NCBI GenBank assembly: GCA_050633785.1 | Contig: JBOEHE010000023.1 | Coordinates: 1-64,000 of the forward strand | Length of the DNA: 64,000 nucleotides | Direction of reading: 5' to 3' | Origin: CALKZN01 sp050633785 | GTDB taxonomy: Bacteria; Pseudomonadota; Gammaproteobacteria; Arenicellales; Arenicellaceae | Shown here: piece by piece, positions 16,613 through 25,690 of the stretch | Numbering within the stretch: position 1 is the stretch's first letter | Layout: every line of letters starts with the position of its first letter | Notes under the pieces: generated by a model | Database searches by the model: none | Told to the model about the DNA's origin: nothing | What the model saw: the letters and a program-made list of their open reading frames with translations, nothing else | Translations under genes and position numbers: made by a program

Positions 16613-17218
16613 ATGTATATTGAGTCAGAAGAACAGCTTAGAAAATTGTACGGTTTCCCTAAGGGGCGAGCCAAGGAAAAACAGTTAGATGCTTTGGAGA
16701 AGCATTCCATCAACTTTATTGAGCACTCTCCGTTTTTGACAATCTCTACGCAAGGGCAATCAGGCATGGTTGATTGCTCACCTCGTGGCGGAAATCCCGG
16801 GTTTGTAAGAGTTATGAACGACAGTTGCATAATTATTCCCGATGCAAAAGGCAATAACCGATTAGATAGTCTTGTCAATATTATTGAAACCGGAGAAGTC
16901 GGGTGTCTGTTTCTAATTCCTGGTATTGATGAAACATTGAGAGTCAACGGTTTTGCCCGCATCTCGACACATGCCAAGTATCTGGAACTGTTTCAAGATG
17001 ATAAAAACCCTCCACAAACATGCATTGAAATAACCATCAAAGAAGTTTTTTTGCATTGCGCCAAGGCACTGATGCGCTCCAAGCTTTGGTCGCCTCAAGC
17101 ATTAGTCGATCGTTCAAGCTTCCCAACGATGGGAAGAATGATAAATGACCAACTCTCAGTGACTGAAGAACCGGAAAGCCAGGAAGACATGGTGAAACGA
17201 TATGAACAGAATTTATAG
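16613..17218 (+). CDS. PPOX-class FMN flavoprotein (MSMEG_1061-like)
   Basis: 201 aa. The pyridoxamine-phosphate-oxidase-like split barrel is seen in PFLTISTQGQSGMVDCSPRGG and NNRLDSLVNIIETGEVGCLFLIPG. The RVNGFARIST region is characteristic of the pyridoxamine 5'-phosphate oxidase superfamily subgroup that includes MSMEG_1061. It probably binds FMN or F420. Substrate unknown. 18 bp before the HD-domain gene. Confidence 0.82.
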   Translation: MYIESEEQLRKLYGFPKGRAKEKQLDALEKHSINFIEHSPFLTISTQGQSGMVDCSPRGGNPGFVRVMNDSCIIIPDAKGNNRLDSLVNIIETGEVGCLFLIPGIDETLRVNGFARISTHAKYLELFQDDKNPPQTCIEITIKEVFLHCAKALMRSKLWSPQALVDRSSFPTMGRMINDQLSVTEEPESQEDMVKRYEQNL

Positions 17219-17236
17219 TTAAGGAAAGAAAAATTT

Positions 17237-17662
17237 ATGGATGTTATTGAACTATCAATACAGATTGCATTGAATGCTTATAAAGGCCAAAAGGATAAAG
17301 CGGGGGAAACTTACATTCTTCACCCTCTTAGACTAATGGCCAAAATGGACACACAAGAAGAAAAATCTGTGGCTCTTCTACACGATGTTGTGGAGGATTC
17401 CAGCTACACGGCTGAAGATTTGCTCAATGAAGGAATTCCTGCAAATGTTGTTGATGCTGTTCTGGCACTGACCAAAAAAGAGGGCGAAGACTATGACCTT
17501 TTTATCGATAGAGTATTAACGAATAAATTAGCCACTAAAGTCAAAATTGCAGATATCGAAGACAATATTAATCTGTTGCGCTTAAACTCCGTAAGTGACG
17601 CTGATTTGCAAAGGGTTGCCAAGTATCATCGTTGCTGGCACAAGCTTAAAAATGGCGGTTAA
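17237..17662 (+). CDS. small HD-domain (SpoT/MESH1-like) phosphohydrolase
   Basis: 141 aa. The metal site is visible as ILHPLRLM, ALLHDVVEDS (the HD pair plus ED) and TKVKIADIEDN. This arrangement matches the (p)ppGpp hydrolase domain of RelA/SpoT and the stand-alone MESH1/small alarmone hydrolase type. Whether the substrate is ppGpp or another nucleotide is open. A Shine-Dalgarno (aaggaaag) precedes the ATG. Confidence 0.8.
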   Translation: MDVIELSIQIALNAYKGQKDKAGETYILHPLRLMAKMDTQEEKSVALLHDVVEDSSYTAEDLLNEGIPANVVDAVLALTKKEGEDYDLFIDRVLTNKLATKVKIADIEDNINLLRLNSVSDADLQRVAKYHRCWHKLKNGG

Positions 17663-17830
17663 TAAAGCTATTAATACGTTTATAAAAACTGTGCTGATTT
17701 TGATAGCTCCTGCTTTAGCTCTCGAGGTTGTACAAGCAGGTGCAATTTATCCTTAGATTGTGAAATGCATGGAATAATTTGAGAAATGGGATCTCGCTTC
17801 TCTACTTGCTCTCTAAAGGGAAAGCATTGG

Positions 17831-18712
17831 TTATAGCACTTTTTTACTTCTGGATGACCTGATACCCAAAGCAGCATTAATCAAAATGGCAGTAATGACA
17901 ATTGCCCCACCTATAAAGGTTTGTCTATGAGGCTCCTCGCTGAAGACCAGCCATACCCATAGCGGACCCAGTATTGTCTCCATTAACATTACAAGACTGA
18001 CTTCAGGTGCAGGAATAAGCTTTGGTCCAAAAGTGATTAAGGCCATGGCGATGGCAAATACTACCGTGCCATTAATAAAAAGATAAAACAAGTCTACACT
18101 CGATACTTCCAGAGGACTGGCTCCCATATTGAGTGCAAATAAGGCGGATAATAAACAGCCTAGACCAATGACTGCAAGGGTGTCGATCTTGGGATTGAAA
18201 TTGACGGCGACTAATGTTCCAGCCATGCATAGTGCCGTAAGAAGAGCATATATATCACCTTCTATATTGCCATCTCCAAATCTGCCCCAAAATACTATGA
18301 CGATTCCAATCATGCATAGAAAAATAGCCAGCCATGTCCTTAGTGGCATATTTTTGCGCAATAAAACGACCGTTAAGACAGCGCCAATGAAAGGCATCGA
18401 AGCCAGAATTACGAGGGTATTTGCTGCCGTAGTGTGGGTGATCGAAAGAACGAAAAACACATTATTACCTGAAAAAAGTAAGGCGCATAACAAGCCGTTT
18501 TTAACAATTCTCTGAAAAGCCTTTACAGGACTGTTTTTTTCAATGAAGGCGCTTAATATGAATAAACAAGCAGCAGAAAATAAACTCCGCCAAAAAACCA
18601 ATGTCCAATGATCTGTCTCAACTAAGCGAATTAAGAGTGCGTCAGGAGTTAGAATAAGAACTCCTATGGCGGTCATCAACAAACCACGTTGATAGCTATT
18701 TAATGATTTCAT
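17831..18712 (-). CDS. EamA/DMT-family transporter
   Basis: 293 aa with ten hydrophobic segments arranged as two EamA repeats. The N-terminal SYQRGLLMTAIGVLILTPDALLIRL and the late LMETILGPLWVWLVFSEEP are typical for drug/metabolite exporters of this group. Substrate unknown. It converges with the HD-domain gene, with 168 bp between them. Confidence 0.87.
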   Translation of the reverse strand: MKSLNSYQRGLLMTAIGVLILTPDALLIRLVETDHWTLVFWRSLFSAACLFILSAFIEKNSPVKAFQRIVKNGLLCALLFSGNNVFFVLSITHTTAANTLVILASMPFIGAVLTVVLLRKNMPLRTWLAIFLCMIGIVIVFWGRFGDGNIEGDIYALLTALCMAGTLVAVNFNPKIDTLAVIGLGCLLSALFALNMGASPLEVSSVDLFYLFINGTVVFAIAMALITFGPKLIPAPEVSLVMLMETILGPLWVWLVFSEEPHRQTFIGGAIVITAILINAALGIRSSRSKKVL

Positions 18713-19037
18713 TTGCTTTGATTTACCCTTATTTTACACAGTGCTCAATGTGAGATAATTTGGCATAACTCCAGGTTATATTTATATGGGCATTAGTCAC
18801 AAGTACGCGGTCTAGCAAATTGAGTTAGTTGGAGCACTCGTTCTGTTATTCGTCACAAAATGTTGAGTGACTGTATATTAACGCTATATCAGTCTGACTC
18901 AAGAAGAACAATACCAGATAGTCGCTTATGAAAAAGCCAATTTTTCGATATCAAAAGTCACATATCCCTTAAATAACCTGCAAACAGAAAGTGAAGCTTG
19001 GGTTTTTATGTTGATCTCCAGTCTGTATGAATTCTCG
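18713..19037. other. 325-bp stretch without a convincing gene
   Basis: The region between the EamA start and the TetR stop is AT-rich and has only short frames, the best being 14 codons from 18928. I see no RNA gene or clear terminator. The right half of the EamA promoter must lie next to 18713. Confidence 0.4.
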
Positions 19038-19607
19038 TCATTGAGGTTGATACGTTAATAGGGTTTCTAAGAGTATTGGGAGTTCTTTCTTTGGAGTTAC
19101 CAGCTTATTTACTGAGAGGATCTGTAATCCAATTAAAGAAGAATAAAGGATTTTTGCATATGATTTACTGAGGGTTTTGCTAAAACCATATTGATGGAAC
19201 AGGTTCTCGACGTATTCGATTCTAGTGGCATCAACTCGTTCCACGATAATACCTACGGGCTCGTCGTATCGAGCCCAATCGCGTATCGCAGCTTCCACCA
19301 TCGGTCCACCGTAAGGCGTCTCTCTACCTGAAGTGCTAACCAGCACTAACTGTTCGAGTTTAGCTCTAGGGTCATCAGAAGCCTGGTTCAGTTCGCTGAT
19401 AATGGCTTGAGTTGCTTCTTCTTTCCAATGAGACAGCATACTGGATTTTAATGCCGGTACATTCGCAAAATGCCAATAAAAAGACCCTTTGCTCACTCCT
19501 AAATCTTTTGCAATAGTTTCAGCTTTGATAGCAGACGGACCACCCTCGGTTAGTGCTCGAAATGAAGCTTTCAGCCAATCGGTAACAGATAGTTTTTGTT
19601 GTTGCAT
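19038..19607 (-). CDS. TetR-family repressor
   Basis: 189 aa from the ATG at 19607, preferred over the in-frame 19655 because it has a ggtg stretch upstream and starts at the usual point before the HTH. The helix-turn-helix reads AETIAKDLGVSKGSFYWHFANVPAL. The C-terminal domain is a typical all-helical ligand domain. It is divergent from a two-gene membrane operon, and two matching palindromes lie between them, so autorepression and control of that operon are expected. Confidence 0.87.
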   Translation of the reverse strand: MQQQKLSVTDWLKASFRALTEGGPSAIKAETIAKDLGVSKGSFYWHFANVPALKSSMLSHWKEEATQAIISELNQASDDPRAKLEQLVLVSTSGRETPYGGPMVEAAIRDWARYDEPVGIIVERVDATRIEYVENLFHQYGFSKTLSKSYAKILYSSLIGLQILSVNKLVTPKKELPILLETLLTYQPQ

Positions 19608-19613
19608 AATGAC

Positions 19614-19670
19614 ACCATACGGTTTCGTATTGACATATTCAAGCTCTTTCACCATACTGTTGCGTATGGT
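19614..19670. promoter_or_regulatory. pair of TetR operator-like palindromes
   Basis: accatactgttgcgtatggt (19651-19670) has perfect 7-bp arms around a 6-bp centre. accatacggtttcgtattga (19614-19633) repeats the left arm exactly and the right arm in part. They start 37 bp apart in the divergent region. The downstream site overlaps the presumed ATG at 19666. Confidence 0.65.
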
Positions 19671-20097
19671 TAAGAAATTAAAAACGAATGCACTATCCTA
19701 CTGGTTAGTAATCGCTGGTGTACTTTCCTTTGGGTTCACAATTGCGCACATTACTGGAGGAGGGGACCTTGTACATTCGCCTATATTGGAAAGTGAGTTA
19801 TCTGATGAGCTGAAGGGATTTGTGTCAGTGATCTGGCATGGAATTACCGCATCCATGCTGCTGTGCAGTTGCCTATTGCTTATTTCAGCATGGCGTTCGT
19901 TGCACCGCATGGTCTTGTCGCTGATAGTCGCTGTAAATTATTCGTTATTCACTGCAATATTTCTCTTCTATGGTGTTGTTCGTTTCCAATCAGTGATGGT
20001 GATGCCTCAGTGGATTGGCTTTACAGGAATTGTACTTGTTGTCCTCATGGGTCTTTGGGCTGAAAAAAGTACTATTACAAAGGTATCTCTATCATGA
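19666..20097 (+). CDS. four-helix membrane protein in a TetR-controlled operon
   Basis: 143 aa from the ATG at 19666; the frame extends upstream only by running antisense through the TetR gene. Four hydrophobic segments are seen, beginning SYWLVIAGVLSFGFTIAHI. There is no clear Shine-Dalgarno, since the operator palindrome covers the start, so translation may begin near the 5' end of the mRNA. It overlaps the next gene by 4 bp (ATGA). Family not recognised. Confidence 0.7.
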   Translation: MVKKLKTNALSYWLVIAGVLSFGFTIAHITGGGDLVHSPILESELSDELKGFVSVIWHGITASMLLCSCLLLISAWRSLHRMVLSLIVAVNYSLFTAIFLFYGVVRFQSVMVMPQWIGFTGIVLVVLMGLWAEKSTITKVSLS

Positions 20098-20522
20098 GTA
20101 TTATTCTGGCTTATCTGATATTTACTGTACTTTCAATGGTTGCTGCAATTCATGTTTACTGGGCTTTTGGTGGTTGTTGGCCTGCTCGCAATCAAAGCGA
20201 TCTTTCACGAACAGTGATCGGGACTGAGCATAAGGAAATGCCATCAACCTCCCTTACGCTTTTGGTTGCTGGTATGATTTTTTCTGCAGGAACTGTCCCG
20301 CTAATTTGGACAGAGGTGCTGATAATTCCAATAGACCGGCAGTTACAGGCTATTGTTATAATCTTGCTGGCGGCAATATTTCTATTGCGTGGTTTGGTTA
20401 CTTACACTCCTATTGGGGCTAAATACTCAGCAGTAGAGCCATTTATGACGCTTAACCGCCGATACTATTCTCCATTGTGTCTGATGATTGGAGTGGGGTT
20501 AATTCTGATTAAATATGCCTGA
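20094..20522 (+). CDS. DUF3995-like membrane protein
   Basis: 142 aa with four hydrophobic segments. The N-terminal AAIHVYWAFGGCWPARN and the later TYTPIGAKYSAVEPFMTLNRRYYSP block fit the DUF3995 family. It is coupled to the preceding gene by ATGA. Function unknown; control by the divergent TetR suggests a response to a small molecule. Confidence 0.78.
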   Translation: MSIILAYLIFTVLSMVAAIHVYWAFGGCWPARNQSDLSRTVIGTEHKEMPSTSLTLLVAGMIFSAGTVPLIWTEVLIIPIDRQLQAIVIILLAAIFLLRGLVTYTPIGAKYSAVEPFMTLNRRYYSPLCLMIGVGLILIKYA

Positions 20523-20687
20523 ATTCTTTCGTTATTTATCAACTATTGTGGAACGGCAATTTTATTAATGACCTGCATTTAAAAGAAATTCTTGGCCAAT
20601 TTTTATACTGTCCCGGATGTTCTGAAAGCCAAGTTGTTGGATTTAGCGTTATACTGTTGGTGAACAACATTGTTACATGGATTACTT

Positions 20688-21077
20688 ATGCATAAACTTT
20701 TGCTCAAAATTATTAATGAGCGTCAGTTAGTTTCAGTTATGAATCGCACGAAGTGGTCTAAACTTTGTGAGGAATTCAGCAAAACACATGAGCAATATAT
20801 CAACGTTCGGTATAAAACTATTTACTCCGACAAAATCGGCAGTTTCAGTCCAGTATGGTGGAATGAACTATTTGAAGAAAGCCCGGCTATAGAGTGGCTA
20901 GACTTCGACCCTGTAAAAAAGGAACATAGAGGTCGACTTGTCTCGGATAAAAAGACTGATATATCTGCTATCATTTTGCAGATATTGGAGGAGCAAAATA
21001 TCCCATATTCAATCGAGAAGTCGTATTTCAGAGTCTGGGGTTATATAAGCGAGAATCAGCGACCTATATTCGAATAA
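20688..21077 (+). CDS. small DUF6678-like protein
   Basis: 129 aa from the ATG at 20688; the in-frame TTG at 20670 is less likely. The NRTKWSKLCEEF start, the W-rich SPVWWNELFEESPAIEWLDFDP and the closing YFRVWGYI resemble the DUF6678 family, but this is by eye. Possibly cytoplasmic. No partner gene is evident. Confidence 0.5.
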   Translation: MHKLLLKIINERQLVSVMNRTKWSKLCEEFSKTHEQYINVRYKTIYSDKIGSFSPVWWNELFEESPAIEWLDFDPVKKEHRGRLVSDKKTDISAIILQILEEQNIPYSIEKSYFRVWGYISENQRPIFE

Positions 21078-21137
21078 ACAGTTTATTTTGAACAATCAAG
21101 AATCAACATCTCAGAAAACTAATGAGAAAAAATTAAT

Positions 21138-21938
21138 ATGAACAAAACTGTCCTTATTACTGGTTCAACTGATGGAATTGGTTTGGTCACAGCCAAGCTA
21201 CTAGCATCCCAAGGACATACGCTTTTATTGCATGGTAGAAGTCTGGATAAACTAGAACGAGCGCGTGAGAGCCTTTCCAGCATAAAAACTGTTGGGAAAA
21301 TCGAAACGTATGTAGCCGATTTATCCAGCTTGACTGAAACAAAATCTTTGGCTGAACAAGTCTTAAGTGACTACAGCGGACTTGATGTATTGATCAATAA
21401 TGCAGGGGTTTATAAAACACCGGATTCTGTTACCAGTTCGGGCATTGATATCCGAATTATGGTCAATACGCTTGCCCCTTATTTGTTGACGAAACGACTT
21501 CTAAAATTGATGAATAAGGACTCTCGAGTCATTAATGTCTCGTCGGCAGCTCAAGCTCCAGTGTCACTCAGTGCTTTGTCAGGCAATGTGCGCTTAGAAG
21601 ATATGGCCGCGTATTCGCAAAGCAAACTGGCTTTGATAATGTGGACACGGGAGTTAGCCAAACAGTTAGATAATGGTCCAACACTAATCGCTGTAAATCC
21701 AGGCTCTCTGTTAGCCAGTAAAATGGTAAAAGAGGGTTTCGGTGTACAAGGAAGTGATCTGAGTATTGGCGCTGAGATAGTGTCTCGTCTGGCAATATCG
21801 GCCGATTTTATAAACTCGTCCGGTCAGTATTTCGATAATGATGTAGGCAGCTTTGCTAGCCCACATCCCGATGCTCTTGATGATCGAAAATGTCAGGAGC
21901 TTGTTGCTGCTATTGAAAAGGTATTGGCTGGTTTATAA
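21138..21938 (+). CDS. short-chain dehydrogenase/reductase
   Basis: 266 aa, Rossmann fold. The cofactor motif is TGSTDGIG near the N-terminus, the structural NNAG follows at about residue 88, and the catalytic Ser and YSQSK lie in VSSAAQ and AAYSQSK. It resembles retinol-dehydrogenase-like or WW-domain-oxidoreductase-like SDRs of broad substrate range. It ends inside the convergent cupin-like gene with a 6-bp overlap. No link to the pigment ketoreductase (25762) is implied. Confidence 0.85.
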   Translation: MNKTVLITGSTDGIGLVTAKLLASQGHTLLLHGRSLDKLERARESLSSIKTVGKIETYVADLSSLTETKSLAEQVLSDYSGLDVLINNAGVYKTPDSVTSSGIDIRIMVNTLAPYLLTKRLLKLMNKDSRVINVSSAAQAPVSLSALSGNVRLEDMAAYSQSKLALIMWTRELAKQLDNGPTLIAVNPGSLLASKMVKEGFGVQGSDLSIGAEIVSRLAISADFINSSGQYFDNDVGSFASPHPDALDDRKCQELVAAIEKVLAGL

Positions 21939-22829
21939 GCCCAGATTACGATGAGTAATTTCAACGGCGCGGCGTTCGTTGCGATCGTTCCATTTCTGCC
22001 CGGCAATTTTGCGCATAATGCCTTCAACCGTGCGGGTTATGGCTATGTTTTTCAACACTATTAATAGCTGTTTTGCATTGGTTGGGAAGGATCGCAGTGT
22101 CAGTGAGAAGCCGATATCTTCGTAGATAATATAGTGCCAGTAGCCGGAAGGGATGTATAAGGCATCACCGTGTTCGAGCTCTGCCGTGTAGCCATTGAGC
22201 TTTTTTAATGCGGGGTATTTTTCGAAGTCAGGAGTGGAAAAGTCCACGTCATACAAACTACTGAAGGAAAATGGCACTTGATACATATACTTAGATTGCT
22301 CAGGGGGGATCAACAGCACCCGTTTTTTGCCGCCGAAATGACACAACAAAAGGTTGGCATAATCGATGTCATAGTGCATTTGCACTTTTGCCCCTCGTCC
22401 GCCGACAAATAATACCGGCAGGCGTTGAAAGAACTTGAGTCCGAAGTCTGGATAGGAGAAGTCTTTGATCAATTGTGGAGCACCTTGCAGAATATTATAG
22501 AAAAACATTCTGAGATCATTTTCACCGTTTTTCAGCATTCCTAAATATTCGCCCATTGTCATCTTCATAGCCGCAGCATGCTGGTGATCTTTGTCGCGAG
22601 CAGGGGTGCTGCTGTACAAAGGCACGACAATGTCTCCCGCGGTTTCGATCAAGTAATCCACATCCCACTTTTCCCGAGCAGGCCAGGCAGCAGTAGCATC
22701 TGAGAGGATGACCGGTTTTGCTGGCTTCTTGTAGTGGGAAATAAAGCGTTCCGGAGATATATCCGTTTCGCGGTTGACTTCGGAAGTGGCTAGAGTAGAT
22801 GACACGTTTTCGAGCTTGCCTGTATTCAT
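21933..22829 (-). CDS. cupin-like JmjC-domain protein
   Basis: 298 aa of the Cupin_8/JmjC-like type, a predicted Fe(II)/2-oxoglutarate dioxygenase. The iron ligands appear as His152-x-Asp154 (MHYDIDY) and His232 (SGYWHYI), and CHFGGKKRVLLIPP is a typical linking strand. Known relatives hydroxylate proteins or small molecules. It lies directly downstream of the flavin halogenase-like gene on the same strand, 112 bp away. Such cupin-like proteins are often found beside tryptophan-halogenase-like genes. Confidence 0.82.
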   Translation of the reverse strand: MNTGKLENVSSTLATSEVNRETDISPERFISHYKKPAKPVILSDATAAWPAREKWDVDYLIETAGDIVVPLYSSTPARDKDHQHAAAMKMTMGEYLGMLKNGENDLRMFFYNILQGAPQLIKDFSYPDFGLKFFQRLPVLFVGGRGAKVQMHYDIDYANLLLCHFGGKKRVLLIPPEQSKYMYQVPFSFSSLYDVDFSTPDFEKYPALKKLNGYTAELEHGDALYIPSGYWHYIIYEDIGFSLTLRSFPTNAKQLLIVLKNIAITRTVEGIMRKIAGQKWNDRNERRAVEITHRNLGL

Positions 22830-22941
22830 ACGATTATACGGTAGATTAAATTCTAACCAAAAACAGCAATAGATTCATCTTCTAATGCTTTGGGCACATT
22901 GCCTGGAAAAACAGCGAACCAGAGTCTATCTTGAGTCGAGT

Positions 22942-24324
22942 TTATGTCATGGTAGCAGCTTGTTGTTCTTGCTTTGCTGTCTTTGTGTTGTTGGAAATTA
23001 TCGATGGCGATGATGTTAATGTCCCTGTTGACTTGATGGCATATTCGCTGATGTTGTCAGTGTCGCTTAGCAAATGTTGACAGCTATGCAAAAGCATTGA
23101 GTGGTTATATTTTGAACGTGTTTTAACACCAGAGACCATTGACGATAATATTTTGCTGATATGTGGCTCCAACAGACGAGCCAAAGAAAACAGGCCATTG
23201 TTTTTTAAGATGTGCTCTTTGACCATAGCCAGACTCAACAGTCTTCCATCGTAAAAATACTGGATAAGTGAATCCCATGATTCGTGCCAGGCATACGTTT
23301 CATTGCAGTAAAGTCGTAATCTGTCCTGCAGCTGGGGTTGTTCAAGGTATTCCGCTTTGCTGAAAACCAAGTCATCAAGAAACTCAGCCGATTTCAAAGC
23401 CATAAAAAGGCCTGGTGATAAAAGGGGGTCAACAAAGCCAAAGGCATCGCCTAAAAGCACCCAACCTTTGCCAGAACCTTGTTCTGTGATCAACTGATAG
23501 TTTGAGTAACTCATGACTTTGCTTACGCGTTTACGCCCAGCTCCGCTTTTGGACAACATAGGATTATTATCAATGGCGTATTCAAGTCGTTCCTCTGGGC
23601 TGGCTCCATACGATTTTGCAACGTGTTTATCGAGAACAACGCCAACAGATAAGGCATTTTTTAAGGGAATCTGCCAAGACCAGCCGCAATCAAGAACCGA
23701 CTGCACGACCTGACCTTCCAATATGGCGTCGCTGTCAAACTGTTCATAATGTGCGAAATAAGACACATCATCACGGCCGCCTTTTTTAGCAGGTATCTTC
23801 AGCAAGCGGCTGATAAGGCGACTGCGCCCTGTGGCATCGACAATAAGCTGCGGTTGGGTATCTCGTGTCAACTCAGCTTGTGCCAGAGAAGCTGAGCTAA
23901 GTTGGATGTCGCGCTGACTATCAACCTTGGTATCTGGTATTTCCAATTTGGCTCGTTGGTTGATGAATTTGACCCCGGATTCTTCGGCGCGTTTAAGCAA
24001 AATACGATCAAATTCAGGGCGGGGCACATTGTAAGAGTGATTGGGAAATTTTGAACCGAATCGACGAAAACGAAAATCAACTCTAGTACCATTAGCGTGG
24101 CGTAGTGCTGCGCCTCGTTTAAGTGAAGAGATTTGGGCGACCTCTTTTTCAATGCCAAGACGCCTTAACAAGGGGATAACTGCTGGGACCAAAGACTCGC
24201 CGACCAGTAAACCGGGTTTCTTTTCATCATCAAAAACAATGCATTCTATGTCACGTTCAGCCAGAAAACAGGCCAATGCGCAACCTGCAGGTCCTGCGCC
24301 AATAATTGCAATCCGCTTTTTCAT
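22942..24324 (-). CDS. second flavin-dependent halogenase-like enzyme
   Basis: 460 aa FAD enzyme. Motifs are GAGPAG at residues 9-14, VGESLVP at 41-47, a Lys69-Arg-Gly segment where halogenases have the catalytic lysine, WSWQIP at 215-220 (WxWxIP) and GDAFGFVDPLLSPGLFMAL. It differs in length and sequence from the pigment-operon copy at 6180, so it is not a recent duplicate. Halogenation of the polyene or of another metabolite is possible; oxygenation is an alternative. The last 30 residues are polar and probably disordered. Confidence 0.78.
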   Translation of the reverse strand: MKKRIAIIGAGPAGCALACFLAERDIECIVFDDEKKPGLLVGESLVPAVIPLLRRLGIEKEVAQISSLKRGAALRHANGTRVDFRFRRFGSKFPNHSYNVPRPEFDRILLKRAEESGVKFINQRAKLEIPDTKVDSQRDIQLSSASLAQAELTRDTQPQLIVDATGRSRLISRLLKIPAKKGGRDDVSYFAHYEQFDSDAILEGQVVQSVLDCGWSWQIPLKNALSVGVVLDKHVAKSYGASPEERLEYAIDNNPMLSKSGAGRKRVSKVMSYSNYQLITEQGSGKGWVLLGDAFGFVDPLLSPGLFMALKSAEFLDDLVFSKAEYLEQPQLQDRLRLYCNETYAWHESWDSLIQYFYDGRLLSLAMVKEHILKNNGLFSLARLLEPHISKILSSMVSGVKTRSKYNHSMLLHSCQHLLSDTDNISEYAIKSTGTLTSSPSIISNNTKTAKQEQQAATMT

Positions 24325-24488
24325 CCGTTTTCAGTGATACCCACCAGTTCAATACTGCTTGATAGTGTTGTGTTAATCAGTCTCAATTATAAAGAGCTGC
24401 TAATCGTTGGTAAAGGCGTTGATATTGCTTGTCATTAAACTTTACAAAGGCTCAACTTTGTACACAACCGAACGATTGGCTGGTGAGT

Positions 24489-25490
24489 TTATCGTTTGTT
24501 TTCAATAGCCCAGGCTTCCAACCTCGATATCAGTTCATTAAATACTGGATAGACATTATTGATCGTGTCAGGTGCGCCTTGCATTGCTACTAAACCATAA
24601 TAGTTGTGGCGATAATCAATAAATGGGTATGAACCATAAGAGCCAGGGCTGGATATTCGATTAGCCATGCTGCAGTTAGCTTCCGATAGGTCGCATTCCA
24701 CCCATAAACCAAGGCCATAGCCCCATGGTGAGCCGATAATATTCAGACGCGCCGTTTGGCTGGTCGACATCTCATTCAAAAGCGGTTGATCCACGATATC
24801 CAGAGAAGACAGCTTTTTCAGGAATTTACGATAATCTCGCGCAGTCCATGTCATGCCACCCGCCAAGCGTGGGTTGGTTGTTGATGGTAGATTGTAGGCT
24901 GAATGACTGAATATATTAAACTCAGTTTGAAACTGTTTAAACACCTCTTTCCAACTGTCAACATTGAGTGCTCTTATAGCCATTAAACCAGCCACCTGCA
25001 TATGCACGGAGTTGTAATCATAGCCTTCCCCAGGAGCTAGGCTATTGCCATTGTTAAAAGCAATTTTAGCAATGCAGGATTCAAAATTGGCATCAGGCAG
25101 ATCAATGCAGGCAGGAGGTGTGTTCAGACCCGATGTGAAGCTGAGTAAGTGCCGCAGGGTGATCTGCGATAGAGTCCCACTATCAGGCCACCAGGAAATA
25201 TGGTCTTGAGGCTTATCGTCCAGCGATATAAGGCCATTTTGCACCAACCACATCAGGATTGTAGATGTGACCAACTTTGAAGTAGATGCTGATTCATAGG
25301 GCGTATCAAGGCTTGAGTCACCTACGCTATGCGTGAATATGTGACCATTTTCAGCTACAACTGTTAAGGTAAAAGCCAGGTCAGTGTTGATGGCATTTAA
25401 GCTGCTTCTTATCTCTTGTTCTGACTGGTTTTCAATTGGCTCGCCCTGCAATAGAAAACTGGAAATGATAGTCGGGATAATAACGTTCAT
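24489..25490 (-). CDS. beta-lactamase-related serine hydrolase
   Basis: 333 aa from the ATG at 25490; the upstream start at 25526 would be TTG. A hydrophobic N-terminus suggests export. The nucleophile motif is S-T-S-K in YESASTSKLV (SxxK), followed later by GYDYNSVHM near the usual YxN position. It resembles class C beta-lactamase-like esterases and DD-peptidases more than true beta-lactamases. The residue order YNS departs from the classic YxN. It stands alone between the halogenase-like gene and a solo repeat end. Confidence 0.78.
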   Translation of the reverse strand: MNVIIPTIISSFLLQGEPIENQSEQEIRSSLNAINTDLAFTLTVVAENGHIFTHSVGDSSLDTPYESASTSKLVTSTILMWLVQNGLISLDDKPQDHISWWPDSGTLSQITLRHLLSFTSGLNTPPACIDLPDANFESCIAKIAFNNGNSLAPGEGYDYNSVHMQVAGLMAIRALNVDSWKEVFKQFQTEFNIFSHSAYNLPSTTNPRLAGGMTWTARDYRKFLKKLSSLDIVDQPLLNEMSTSQTARLNIIGSPWGYGLGLWVECDLSEANCSMANRISSPGSYGSYPFIDYRHNYYGLVAMQGAPDTINNVYPVFNELISRLEAWAIENKR

Positions 25491-25670
25491 TGTTAAACCG
25501 GTGTTTTTTGAAATCTTATATATCAATTCTTAGTGGTGTTTGATGCACCTCGCTAAGAGTTTTCAAAAGTTTTAAATTAAACAACACTCCTTTGAGACAT
25601 ATAGCAACAATGCCTGCTCAGAATCACACAAGCTAAGGTAAGCAGGATAAAAGCAATTCAGTGTTGATAA

Positions 25671-25690
25671 TTTAGTGTGAACAGACCCTA
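25671..25690. repeat. solo repeat end related to the MITE
   Basis: tttagtgtgaacagacccta matches the right end of the 14728 element with one substitution. No matching left end lies within the 150 bp I checked upstream, so it appears to be a remnant. It lies 72 bp downstream of the stop codon of the pigment ketoreductase gene. Confidence 0.55.

Noticed and set aside
21138..21938. SDR as a second pigment ketoreductase
   Set aside because: Its motifs fit retinol-dehydrogenase-like SDRs and it lies outside both cluster arms; the FabG-like protein at 25762 is the better candidate.
24489..25490. A true resistance beta-lactamase
   Set aside because: The second motif departs from YxN and the sequence resembles serine hydrolases of wider function.
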